A DNA stretch of 64,000 bases from positions 1-64,000 of the forward strand of contig JAWKQM010000006.1 of NCBI GenBank assembly GCA_041390145.1, read 5' to 3'. The notes under the pieces are model-generated. The model saw nothing but the letters and a program-made list of their open reading frames with translations, ran no database searches and was not told the DNA's origin. This DNA comes from Gemmatimonadales bacterium (GTDB lineage Bacteria; Gemmatimonadota; Gemmatimonadetes; Gemmatimonadales; GWC2-71-9). Shown one piece after another: positions 49,028 through 55,978 of this stretch (position 1 is the stretch's first letter; each line of letters begins with the position of its first letter). The position numbers were made by a program, and so were the translations under genes.

Positions 49028-50542
49028 ATGCGACGCGCAACCGCCCACCCTGCGACCACCGTCATCCTCGCTGCACTCTTCGCGTGCGCCGTCACCCCGG
49101 CACTCGCCCAGGGTCCCCGGCCGACCTCCAGCCTGGCGCTCACGGCGCAGCAGCTGGCGCGGCCCGCGGCGCTGCCGTCCTGGATGCGCCAGGCCGGGGA
49201 CAGTCCGATGGCGGCGTCGAGTGACACCCTGCGGTGCCCCGACTGCAATCCCCCCAAGCGGTTCTGGGCAGCTGCCGGTGAGTTGATGCTGGTCCAGCTG
49301 ATCCCGCATTTCTACAATGCGGATGTCCGTGATGCCGTCTGGGCCCAGGTGAGCGCCCAGAGCGTCAAGAACAACCTCACCTACGCCTGGCAGTGGGACG
49401 ACAACCAGTTCGTGAACAACCAGTTTTCCCATCCCTATCACGGCAGCCTCTACTTCAACTCGGCGCGGACCAACGGCTACAATTTCTGGGAGTCGTTCGC
49501 CTGGCCGTTCGTCGGGAGTGCCATGTGGGAGATCGCCGGCGAGGCGTGGGCGCCGGCGCCGAACGACTTCCTAAACACCAGCTTCGGCGGCGTGGTCCTG
49601 GGCGAGACGCTCTTCCGGCTCTCCTCCCTGGCGCTGGACAACACCGCGACCGGCAGCGAGCGCACCTTCCGCGAAATCGGGGGTTTCCTCCTCGATCCGC
49701 TCCGCGGCTTCAACCGGCTGATCCGCGGGGAAACGCATGGCGTCTCCGCCAATCCGCCGGACTGGCGGCCGAGCAGCATCTTCGGGGTGCTCGACGTCGG
49801 GTATCGGCGCACCGCCAACCAGTTTTCGTTCGACAGCGTCAAGACGGGCATCGACCAGTGGGACCTCGGGTTCAAGCTGGCGTATGGCGATGCGGTGACG
49901 GACCTCCGGGGCAAGCCGTTCTCCTACTTCGGGGTGGCGGCCGAGGTGGCCGGCCCGCCGCCGGACAGTGCCCGGCGGCTCAACCGGCTCTCCGCCCGCG
50001 GCAGCCTCGCGGCCTGGCCACTCGGTTCGTCGGGCCGTCACCAGTTCGCGCTCATGATGGAGTATGACTACTTCAACAATCCCGCCATCGAATACGGGGG
50101 GCAGAGCGTGCTGGCGGGAGTGGTCTCGACCTTCGGGGAGAAGGGCAAGAACTTCTGGGCCCAGACCAGCGTGCTGTTCGACGGTGTGGTCATCGGCGCC
50201 ACGAAGTCGGACTACTATACCACGCTGGAAGGCCGGGACTACGACTACGGACCCGGGCTCGGCGCATCCTTGAGCGGGACGCTCTTCTACAAGCACCACC
50301 TCCAGGCAAACCTGTCGTACCTCGGCATCTGGATCCATACCATCGACGGGTCCCAATCCGCCCACTACCAGGATGCGCTCAGCTTCGAGGCCCGTTACTG
50401 GATGAACCGGCGCCTCGGGCTCGGGGCCAGCATTACCCGGTACTCACGGACCAGCGACTACACGGGACAGCCCGACGTGTCCCAGGACGCCGGTTTCCTC
50501 CGGGCATTCGTCAGCACTGCCATCCCCGGCATTCCGGAATGA
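49028..50542 (+). CDS. DUF3943 family envelope protein, second copy
   Basis: This 504-aa paralogue follows the first copy after 46 bases. It has a signal peptide ending PALAQ and the same motif CPDCNPPKRFW (Cys70, Cys73). The shared block reads WQWDDNQFVNNQFSHPYHG, with FNSARTNGYNFW, and the C-terminal strands and YDYFNNPAIEYGGQS are also shared. ATG 49028 was chosen for the signal peptide; the frame opens at 48872. The two copies align along their full length and presumably arose by duplication, perhaps forming a hetero-complex. Confidence 0.85.
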   Translation: MRRATAHPATTVILAALFACAVTPALAQGPRPTSSLALTAQQLARPAALPSWMRQAGDSPMAASSDTLRCPDCNPPKRFWAAAGELMLVQLIPHFYNADVRDAVWAQVSAQSVKNNLTYAWQWDDNQFVNNQFSHPYHGSLYFNSARTNGYNFWESFAWPFVGSAMWEIAGEAWAPAPNDFLNTSFGGVVLGETLFRLSSLALDNTATGSERTFREIGGFLLDPLRGFNRLIRGETHGVSANPPDWRPSSIFGVLDVGYRRTANQFSFDSVKTGIDQWDLGFKLAYGDAVTDLRGKPFSYFGVAAEVAGPPPDSARRLNRLSARGSLAAWPLGSSGRHQFALMMEYDYFNNPAIEYGGQSVLAGVVSTFGEKGKNFWAQTSVLFDGVVIGATKSDYYTTLEGRDYDYGPGLGASLSGTLFYKHHLQANLSYLGIWIHTIDGSQSAHYQDALSFEARYWMNRRLGLGASITRYSRTSDYTGQPDVSQDAGFLRAFVSTAIPGIPE

Positions 50543-50568
50543 ACTCGTATCGCCGCAGGAGCCATGAC

Positions 50569-50985
50569 ATGATCCGTAACGCGCGCCTCGTGGCCGCCGC
50601 CAGCCTGCTGGTCGCCGCGGCGGTCGGCTGCAGCAATCCGAGCGAGACGCTCGGCCCGAATAACAACGTGGCGGTGACGAACCTGGTCGGGCATTTCCAG
50701 CTCACCGCCGAGAATATCCAGAACGTCACTACGACCATGACGTATGCCTGGCAGAATCCCGGGATCTACGCCGCCATCCAGCACCTCAGCTTCATGCCGC
50801 ATGGTACCACCCTGCTGATCATCAAGGATGCGGACGGCACGGAGGTCTACAACGGGAAGCTGCTCTACGAACTCGACGACCGGACGCTGAACGGCACGCC
50901 GGGGAAGTGGACGGTGACCTTCAGCCTCGACAAGAGCGTCGGGCAGATCGACGTGATCCTCGACGCGGCGTACCCGCCGGATTGA
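50569..50985 (+). CDS. Small lipoprotein of the DUF3943 operon
   Basis: This 138-aa lipoprotein (Cys21 in AAVGC) follows the second DUF3943 gene. ATG 50569 is supported by GGAG 7 bases upstream; an in-frame ATG at 50539 overlaps the previous stop. The mature part looks like a single beta-sandwich (ATNLVGHF..., TLLIIKDADGTEVYNG, GKWTVTFSLDKSVGQIDVIL). No family was recognised. It may be the periplasmic partner of the DUF3943 proteins. Confidence 0.7.
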   Translation: MIRNARLVAAASLLVAAAVGCSNPSETLGPNNNVAVTNLVGHFQLTAENIQNVTTTMTYAWQNPGIYAAIQHLSFMPHGTTLLIIKDADGTEVYNGKLLYELDDRTLNGTPGKWTVTFSLDKSVGQIDVILDAAYPPD

Positions 50986-51000
50986 GGCAGTTCCGGCGGC

Positions 51001-52350
51001 TCAGCTGCCACCCGGGAAGGCGACGACGCTGGTATACCCCTCCGGGCTCACGCTCGCCACGCCGAAGAACCAGTTGTCCACGACCAAGCCATCGAACCGG
51101 TGGCTTGTTGTCATTCCGACGTCCTCCCAGTGGTCCCAGGTCGCGGCGTCGGTCCGTCGCCAGTAGACCCGATACCCCGCCACGGCGGCGGAGTCCGCGG
51201 GCGGCTTCCAGCTGAGCGTGGCCGCCGGCTGGACCGCCCCGCGCAATCGGACCTGCCGTGGCGCCTCCGGCGCCCACGAGAGCGAGGCCAGAACGGCGGC
51301 GTCCAGCGCCGTGATCCGCCGCGCGTAGTTGAAGTCGATCCCCTCGATCACGTCGCCATAGGCCACGCCGTCCTCCACCCGGATGTCCTGGTGCTGGCGG
51401 GTGTAGTTCTCATGGGCCTCCATCAGCCGGACCGCGGGGTAGCCGAGGTCGGCAAAGGGACGGTGATGCCCGCCGCGCCCGAACCGGTCGAGCCGGTAGA
51501 TCAGCCAGACATCCAGCTCGGGAAGGACCACCCCGGCGGTCGCCTTGATGTAGCGCGCCAGCTGTCGGGACGCGCCGTCCACCTCGCCACCGGTGTACCG
51601 GCGGGCGCGTCGGGCGGAATCGGTCTCGATCGGGGAGGTGCCCTCGGAGAAGACACGCACCGTGGTGGTGTCGTGGATCCCGTCGCCACCGTTGACGTTG
51701 CCGATCATGTCGTTGTTGATGACCGCGGTCAGGCGCCAGTCGTCCTCCATCGCCTTGGCGGCAAGGGTCTGGCCGCCCAGCAGGCCGTTTTCCTCGCCGG
51801 AGAGCGCGGCATAGACGATCGACCCGCGGAACCGATGGCCAGACAGCACCCGGGCTGCTTCCAGCACCGCGGCCACGCCGCTCGCGTTGTCGTTTGCTCC
51901 CGGGCTGGAGTCGGTCGCGTTCATGATGTCGGACACCCGGCTGTCGATGTCGCCGCTCAGCAGGACGTACCGGTTGGGGTCGGTCGAACCGCGCTGGATG
52001 GCGACGATGTTGACGACGCTGGTTGGTCCCGGCACCCGGGGCAGCCCCGTGAACACCTCCGAGACGTCGATGACCTCCAGGCACCCGCCGCATCCCGCCG
52101 AGATGCGCTCGAACTCTGCGCGGACCCAGCGCCGCGCCGCCCCGATGCCGCGGGTGGCCGAGAGCGTGTCGCTCAGCGTGTGACGGGTGCCGAAGCCGAC
52201 CAGGGTCCGGACCGTGGACTCCAGGCGGGCGCTCGAGACGGCGTCGGCAATCCCGCGCAGCGAAGCTGCGGTCCGGTCTTCGGTGCCCTGGGCGTCGAGG
52301 CGAGTGGTCGATACCAAAAGGAGGATCAGGAACAGGGGTGTTCGATGCAC
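51001..52350 (-). CDS. M28 family metallopeptidase with C-terminal fibronectin-like domain
   Basis: This 449-aa exported peptidase has a signal peptide (MHRTPLFLILLLVSTTRLDAQ). The M28 core shows LLSGDIDSR, PGANDNASGVA, ALSGEENGLLGG, NNDMIGN and HENYTRQHQDI. The first zinc-ligand motif is usually G-H-x-D; here it is G-D-I-D, so an Asp replaces His. A fibronectin III-like domain (about 360-449) ends the protein (LSWKPPADSAAVAGYRVYW). GTG 52350 is preceded by GGAGG; the 876-aa frame back to 53631 overlaps plus-strand genes and was rejected. It likely releases amino acids in the periplasm or outside. Confidence 0.85.
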   Translation of the reverse strand: MHRTPLFLILLLVSTTRLDAQGTEDRTAASLRGIADAVSSARLESTVRTLVGFGTRHTLSDTLSATRGIGAARRWVRAEFERISAGCGGCLEVIDVSEVFTGLPRVPGPTSVVNIVAIQRGSTDPNRYVLLSGDIDSRVSDIMNATDSSPGANDNASGVAAVLEAARVLSGHRFRGSIVYAALSGEENGLLGGQTLAAKAMEDDWRLTAVINNDMIGNVNGGDGIHDTTTVRVFSEGTSPIETDSARRARRYTGGEVDGASRQLARYIKATAGVVLPELDVWLIYRLDRFGRGGHHRPFADLGYPAVRLMEAHENYTRQHQDIRVEDGVAYGDVIEGIDFNYARRITALDAAVLASLSWAPEAPRQVRLRGAVQPAATLSWKPPADSAAVAGYRVYWRRTDAATWDHWEDVGMTTSHRFDGLVVDNWFFGVASVSPEGYTSVVAFPGGS

Positions 52351-52392
52351 GGCGCGCCTCCGATTCGGTCCTTGCCGCCCCGCCTGTGGGGC

Positions 52393-53166
52393 ATGATCTT
52401 CCGAAAGGTATCCCTCTCTTCGTTTGCCCTGCACGCTGGAGGACCTCTGTCCCCCCTCCGGATCATCCCGGTCACGGCGCTGCTGGCCGCCGCGGCCTGT
52501 TCGCGGCCCATCGCCCCGACAACCTACCGCTGTCCGGGTGGGGAGGAGATCGTCGTCGGGGTGGGCCCCCGGTACGCGGAACTCCACCTGCCACCTGACC
52601 GCACCGTACGCCTGTATCCCGTGCGTGCCGCCTCGGGGGTCCGGTACAGCGATGGCCGCTACGCCGTCCACATGAAAGGCGGAGAGGCGCTCCTCGAGCG
52701 GAGCGGGACAGTTCTCCTCAGTTCCTGCCGGGTGGCCGGCGCCACTCCCGCGCCTGATTCGGCCGCGAATCCGGCACGGGCCAGGCAAATCGTGGACTCC
52801 ATCGACCGGGTCACCGCGGAACTCCAGCCGCAAACCCGCCAGATCCAGGTGGAAGCTCGTGGGGCGCCGCCGCGCGTGCTCTCCCTCTGGGCGGATAGCG
52901 GGCGCGCCATCAAGCTGGCGGTCTCCGAGCCAGGCGAGCCTGGCGCGACGAATGGCCTGACCGGATACTACTTCATCGACGGACGCCTTGAGGTCGTGCG
53001 CGGGCCGGTGTCGCAGTACCTCTTCCGCGACACGACACTCATTCTCTGGACGACCGACTCCACGCAGCACGTGGCGGAGATGCCGCTGCGCGACATGGTG
53101 GCCCGCCAGAATTTCGTGCTTGGGGAGGTTCGACAGTACCTGGCGATGTTTGGCATCGAGCAGTAG
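52393..53166 (+). CDS. MliC-like lipoprotein with C-terminal extension
   Basis: This about 257-aa protein has a lipoprotein-like signal ending AAAAC and, right after it, a domain resembling MliC, the membrane-bound inhibitor of c-type lysozyme (YRCPGGEEIVVGVG, ASGVRYSDGRYAVHMKGGEA in two parts, VLLSSCRV). A C-terminal region of about 130 aa contains GYYFIDGRLEVVRGP and no known motif. The ATG at 52393 has no good ribosome site; GGAGGACCTCTG at about 52439 could support a rare CTG start that would leave a tidier signal. It is divergent from the M28 gene. Confidence 0.65.
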   Translation: MIFRKVSLSSFALHAGGPLSPLRIIPVTALLAAAACSRPIAPTTYRCPGGEEIVVGVGPRYAELHLPPDRTVRLYPVRAASGVRYSDGRYAVHMKGGEALLERSGTVLLSSCRVAGATPAPDSAANPARARQIVDSIDRVTAELQPQTRQIQVEARGAPPRVLSLWADSGRAIKLAVSEPGEPGATNGLTGYYFIDGRLEVVRGPVSQYLFRDTTLILWTTDSTQHVAEMPLRDMVARQNFVLGEVRQYLAMFGIEQ

Positions 53167-53208
53167 GAAAGCGGGCCGCAACGTGCCGCTTCGACAGGGG
53201 GAGGGACG

Positions 53209-53580
53209 ATGAAAGAGTTCCTTGGGCTTCGGACGGCGGCCTACACCGTGGCACACCTGGCCGCGGCCAAGTCCTGGTACACCAAGGTCCTTGGTTTCGG
53301 GCCCTATTTCGATGAGCCGTACTACGTCGGATTCAATGTCGCGGGATACGAACTGGGACTCCTGCCGGAAGAGAATGCGGCGACGGTTCGCACGCCGGCG
53401 GGCGTGGCTTACTGGGGCGTGGCGAACGCCGAAGCGGCCTGGGCGCGATTGATCGAACTGGGGGCGGCGCCCTTCGAACCCATCGAGGATCATGGCGTCA
53501 AGATCGGCACCGTGCGCGACCCATTCGGCAATATCTTCGGGATCATCGAGAACCCCGCGTTCAAGGCGGAGTCGGACTAG
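53209..53580 (+). CDS. VOC family protein (glyoxalase/bleomycin-resistance fold)
   Basis: This 123-aa protein has two beta-alpha-beta-beta-beta units, as in VOC enzymes. The start TAAYTVAHLAAAKSWYTKVLGF and the end TVRDPFGNIFGIIENP are typical. Metal-ligand positions could be His16 and the Glu in IIENP. It has a GGGAGG site and its TAG stop overlaps the GTG start of the nitroreductase. Activity (dioxygenase, lyase or drug binding) is unknown. Confidence 0.88.
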   Translation: MKEFLGLRTAAYTVAHLAAAKSWYTKVLGFGPYFDEPYYVGFNVAGYELGLLPEENAATVRTPAGVAYWGVANAEAAWARLIELGAAPFEPIEDHGVKIGTVRDPFGNIFGIIENPAFKAESD

Positions 53581-54248
53581 TGCCGGATGAGCCCCAATTC
53601 GTGCCACTGACCACCTGGCGGCCGCTCGCACCGGAGGAGATGCAGGGCCGGGGCAGGGAATTCGCCGACGAGCTGGCCCGCCGGCGCACGGTGCGCCAGT
53701 TCAGCGACCGCGAGATCCCTGACGGCGTCCTCGAGGACTGCCTGCGGGCGGCCGCGAGCGCGCCGAGCGGCGCCAACCTCCAGCCCTGGCATTTCGTCGT
53801 CGTGCGGGATCCCGCGCTCAAGCACCGCATCCGGGAGGCGGCGGAGCGGGAGGAACGGGAGTTCTACGCCACCGCGCCGGCGGAATGGCTCGAGGCGCTC
53901 GCGCCGCTGGGGACCGATGACGTGAAGGCTTATCTCGATGTGGCGCCCGCGCTCATTGCCGTCTTCGCCGAGCGCTATGGCGTGCGACCCGACGGAACCC
54001 GGGTCACCCACTACTATGTACAGGAGTCGGTGGGAATTGCGATGGGGATCCTCATCGCCGCGCTGCACCATGCGGGGCTCGTCACGCTGACCCACACGCC
54101 GAGCCCGATGGGCTTCCTGAACGAAGTGCTGGAGCGGCCGGCCCGGGAAAAGGCCATGCTCCTGCTGGTCGTTGGATTTCCGGCGGCGGACGCCACAGTG
54201 CCCGACATTGTCCGGAAGCCGCTCAATCAAGTCACCACGTGGAGGTGA
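53580..54248 (+). CDS. Nitroreductase family protein
   Basis: This 222-aa FMN-dependent protein shows [38 protein letters not shown] split over two motifs ([13 protein letters not shown] and [15 protein letters not shown]), [28 protein letters not shown] and a C-terminal GFPA. This set resembles the iodotyrosine-deiodinase-like branch. It starts with GTG that shares one base with the VOC stop. A small iron-sulfur protein gene follows, so electrons may pass between the two. Confidence 0.9.
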   Translation: MPDEPQFVPLTTWRPLAPEEMQGRGREFADELARRRTVRQFSDREIPDGVLEDCLRAAASAPSGANLQPWHFVVVRDPALKHRIREAAEREEREFYATAPAEWLEALAPLGTDDVKAYLDVAPALIAVFAERYGVRPDGTRVTHYYVQESVGIAMGILIAALHHAGLVTLTHTPSPMGFLNEVLERPAREKAMLLLVVGFPAADATVPDIVRKPLNQVTTWR

Positions 54249-54253
54249 GACCC

Positions 54254-54478
54254 ATGCCGAAACGACTCCAGAGCTACGAGAGCGACGACATCGTGGTCAC
54301 GTTCGACCCGAATGTGTGCATTCATTCGGGGGAGTGTATTCGGGGGCTTCCGTCGGTGTTCGATGTGAAGCTCAAACGGTGGATTCGGCCGGAAAACGCC
54401 CCGGCAGAGCGAGTGGCGGAACAGGTCCGCCGCTGCCCGTCCGGGGCGCTTCAATTCCGGATGAAGACCGAAGACTGA
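54254..54478 (+). CDS. Divergent mono-cluster 4Fe-4S protein
   Basis: This 74-aa protein matches the divergent 4Fe-4S mono-cluster family (Fer4_19). VTFDPNVCIHSGEC and RRCPSGALQF hold three cysteines, with spacing as in that family, where the fourth ligand may be His or missing. A GAGGTGAGA site precedes ATG 54254. It follows the nitroreductase by 5 bases and may be its electron donor. Confidence 0.88.
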   Translation: MPKRLQSYESDDIVVTFDPNVCIHSGECIRGLPSVFDVKLKRWIRPENAPAERVAEQVRRCPSGALQFRMKTED

Positions 54479-54487
54479 CCGCGGGGC

Positions 54488-54907
54488 CTAGGGCTTCGCG
54501 GGCGCCGCCGGGGGCGGCCCACCCTGCATCCGCTGCTGCATCATCTGCTGCATCTGGGCGACGTTCTTGTCGTAGATCGCCTGCTGTTCAGGGGTCAGCA
54601 CGGCGCGAACTTCCTGGACCGAGGCCATCGAGAGGCTCCGCATCTTGGCGCGGTCGGCGTCGCTGGGCGGCGAACCGGGGGTCATCGCGGGCATCTGGGC
54701 CCTGGTCTTCGCGGTGATGGAGTCGACTTTGGCCTGCTGAGCGGCGGTCAGGGTGATTCCCTGGAGTGCCATCGCCTGCATCCGGCCGGCGCCACGCTGT
54801 CCCTGGCCTCCGGGGGGCGGGGTCGTGGGAGTCTGGGCTGAGAGAGTGGTGGCTGCGGCAAGTCCTAGGGCCAGGACTCCTGCCGAGGCGAGTATTCTGA
54901 AACGCAT
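54488..54907 (-). CDS. Spy/CpxP-like periplasmic LTxxQ protein
   Basis: This 139-aa exported protein has a signal peptide ending TTLSAQ, then a Pro/Gly-rich linker and two LTxxQ motifs, ITLTAAQQAKVD and AVLTPEQQAIYD. The C-terminus is Met- and Gln-rich (AQMQQMMQQRMQGG). This resembles Spy/CpxP chaperones and related metal-responsive periplasmic proteins. It is divergent from the TspO gene and sits 9 bases from the mono-cluster gene stop in convergent orientation. Confidence 0.8.
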   Translation of the reverse strand: MRFRILASAGVLALGLAAATTLSAQTPTTPPPGGQGQRGAGRMQAMALQGITLTAAQQAKVDSITAKTRAQMPAMTPGSPPSDADRAKMRSLSMASVQEVRAVLTPEQQAIYDKNVAQMQQMMQQRMQGGPPPAAPAKP

Positions 54908-55011
54908 GGTGCCTCCGTGATCGGGTGAGTGACATGCTGATTACGCGCGAGCCGGGTAAACCGCTGCGGGTGTGAGCCATGGTGGTCTTGGAGGGGCGGC
55001 TGGCCGCTCAT

Positions 55012-55083
55012 CTATGTGATAAATCACTTTATGTTACATATGTTAAGTATCTCATATACATAGCTTTGGAGTCTTTGTATACA
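55012..55083 (+). promoter_or_regulatory. AT-rich leader with nested palindromes before the TspO gene
   Basis: This stretch is strikingly AT-rich for the window. It contains GTGAT-AA-ATCAC (55016-55027), ACATATGT (55036-55043) and TGTATACA (55076-55083). Outer arms CTATGT (55012) and ACATAG (55058-55063) form an inverted repeat. Such palindromes are typical of operators. The ATG at 55083 immediately follows with only a distant GGAG. Confidence 0.5.
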
Positions 55084-55970
55084 TGACTGATTCGGCAGGT
55101 GGTTCGCGACGCGTAAGACCGGTGACTGTGCTGGTCTGGGTGGTGATTGCGTTGCTTGCCGGCGCTGTGGGCGGCCTGGCAGCGGCCCCGGGTGAGTGGT
55201 ACGCCTCCCTGAACAAGCCGGCATGGAATCCCCCTTCCTGGGTCTTCGGGCCGGTGTGGACAACTCTGTATGTCCTCATGGGCGTTTCCGCCGCCACCGT
55301 GTGGGAAGGCCGCGGAACCCGGTCCGGAAGGGTCGGGTTCTCCCTGTTTGGTCTGCAGCTCGCACTGAATGCCCTCTGGTCGTGGCTCTTCTTTCACTGG
55401 CATCGGCCCGACCTCGCACTGGCCGATCTCGTCGTCCTCTGGGCCGCCATCCTCGGGACGATCATCGCCTTTCGACGGATTCGGCCGGTGGCCGGGTGGC
55501 TCCTGGTTCCCTATCTCGCCTGGGTCTCGTTTGCCGGGGTTCTCAATGCGTCGATTGTGCGGCGCAACCCACTGGACGCACGGCTCAGCGTCGCTGGCCC
55601 TCCGTCGCCCGGGGTCGCCGTGGCCGACTGTGCCCCCTGGGACGGTTCCGCCACGTCGATCTTCCTGTCGAACTCCCCCGACGAGCGACTTCCCCCTCCG
55701 CTTCCCTACCTGCAGTTGATCCTTTACGAACCCGGGCCACAGCTCTCGGCCCGCCGGATCGAGCTCGGGCGCATGGAGGATGGCTCCGGGATCGCCCTGC
55801 GGTGTCAATCCGGCGGCGGCTGTGCCACGTCCAACCGGGGGACGGTGCAGTTCGACCTCCCCGAGCCTGACGGGTCCCTCGCCGGGGCGTACACCGTCAT
55901 CTTCGCCGGCGACACGGTCGCCGGGTCCTTCCGCGCGCGGTGGTCCCCGCGGGCGGCCATCTGCGGATGA
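55083..55970 (+). CDS. TspO/MBR family protein with extra C-terminal domain
   Basis: This 295-aa protein has a TspO/MBR domain at about residues 12-162 with five membrane helices and the motifs WYASLNKPAWNPPSWVFGP and ALNALWSWLFF. The end YLAWVSFAGVLNASI is where TspO proteins (about 160 aa) normally stop. A further about 130 residues follow, with AVADCAPWDGSATSIFLSNS, RCQSGGGCATSNRG and VTGSF-like AGSFRARW, resembling a soluble beta-rich lipoprotein domain. TspO proteins bind porphyrins and stress ligands. The fusion may be real or caused by a lost stop. Confidence 0.8.
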   Translation: MTDSAGGSRRVRPVTVLVWVVIALLAGAVGGLAAAPGEWYASLNKPAWNPPSWVFGPVWTTLYVLMGVSAATVWEGRGTRSGRVGFSLFGLQLALNALWSWLFFHWHRPDLALADLVVLWAAILGTIIAFRRIRPVAGWLLVPYLAWVSFAGVLNASIVRRNPLDARLSVAGPPSPGVAVADCAPWDGSATSIFLSNSPDERLPPPLPYLQLILYEPGPQLSARRIELGRMEDGSGIALRCQSGGGCATSNRGTVQFDLPEPDGSLAGAYTVIFAGDTVAGSFRARWSPRAAICG

Positions 55971-55978
55971 GGATCTCG

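Noticed and set aside
51100..53631. Very long versions of the M28 and MliC-like genes (876 and 688 aa)
   Set aside because: The extra N-terminal parts overlap each other on opposite strands, and the internal starts have signal peptides.
55076..55083. Assigning TGTATACA to a named light-responsive regulator
   Set aside because: The 8-bp palindrome is too short and no regulator gene is nearby.
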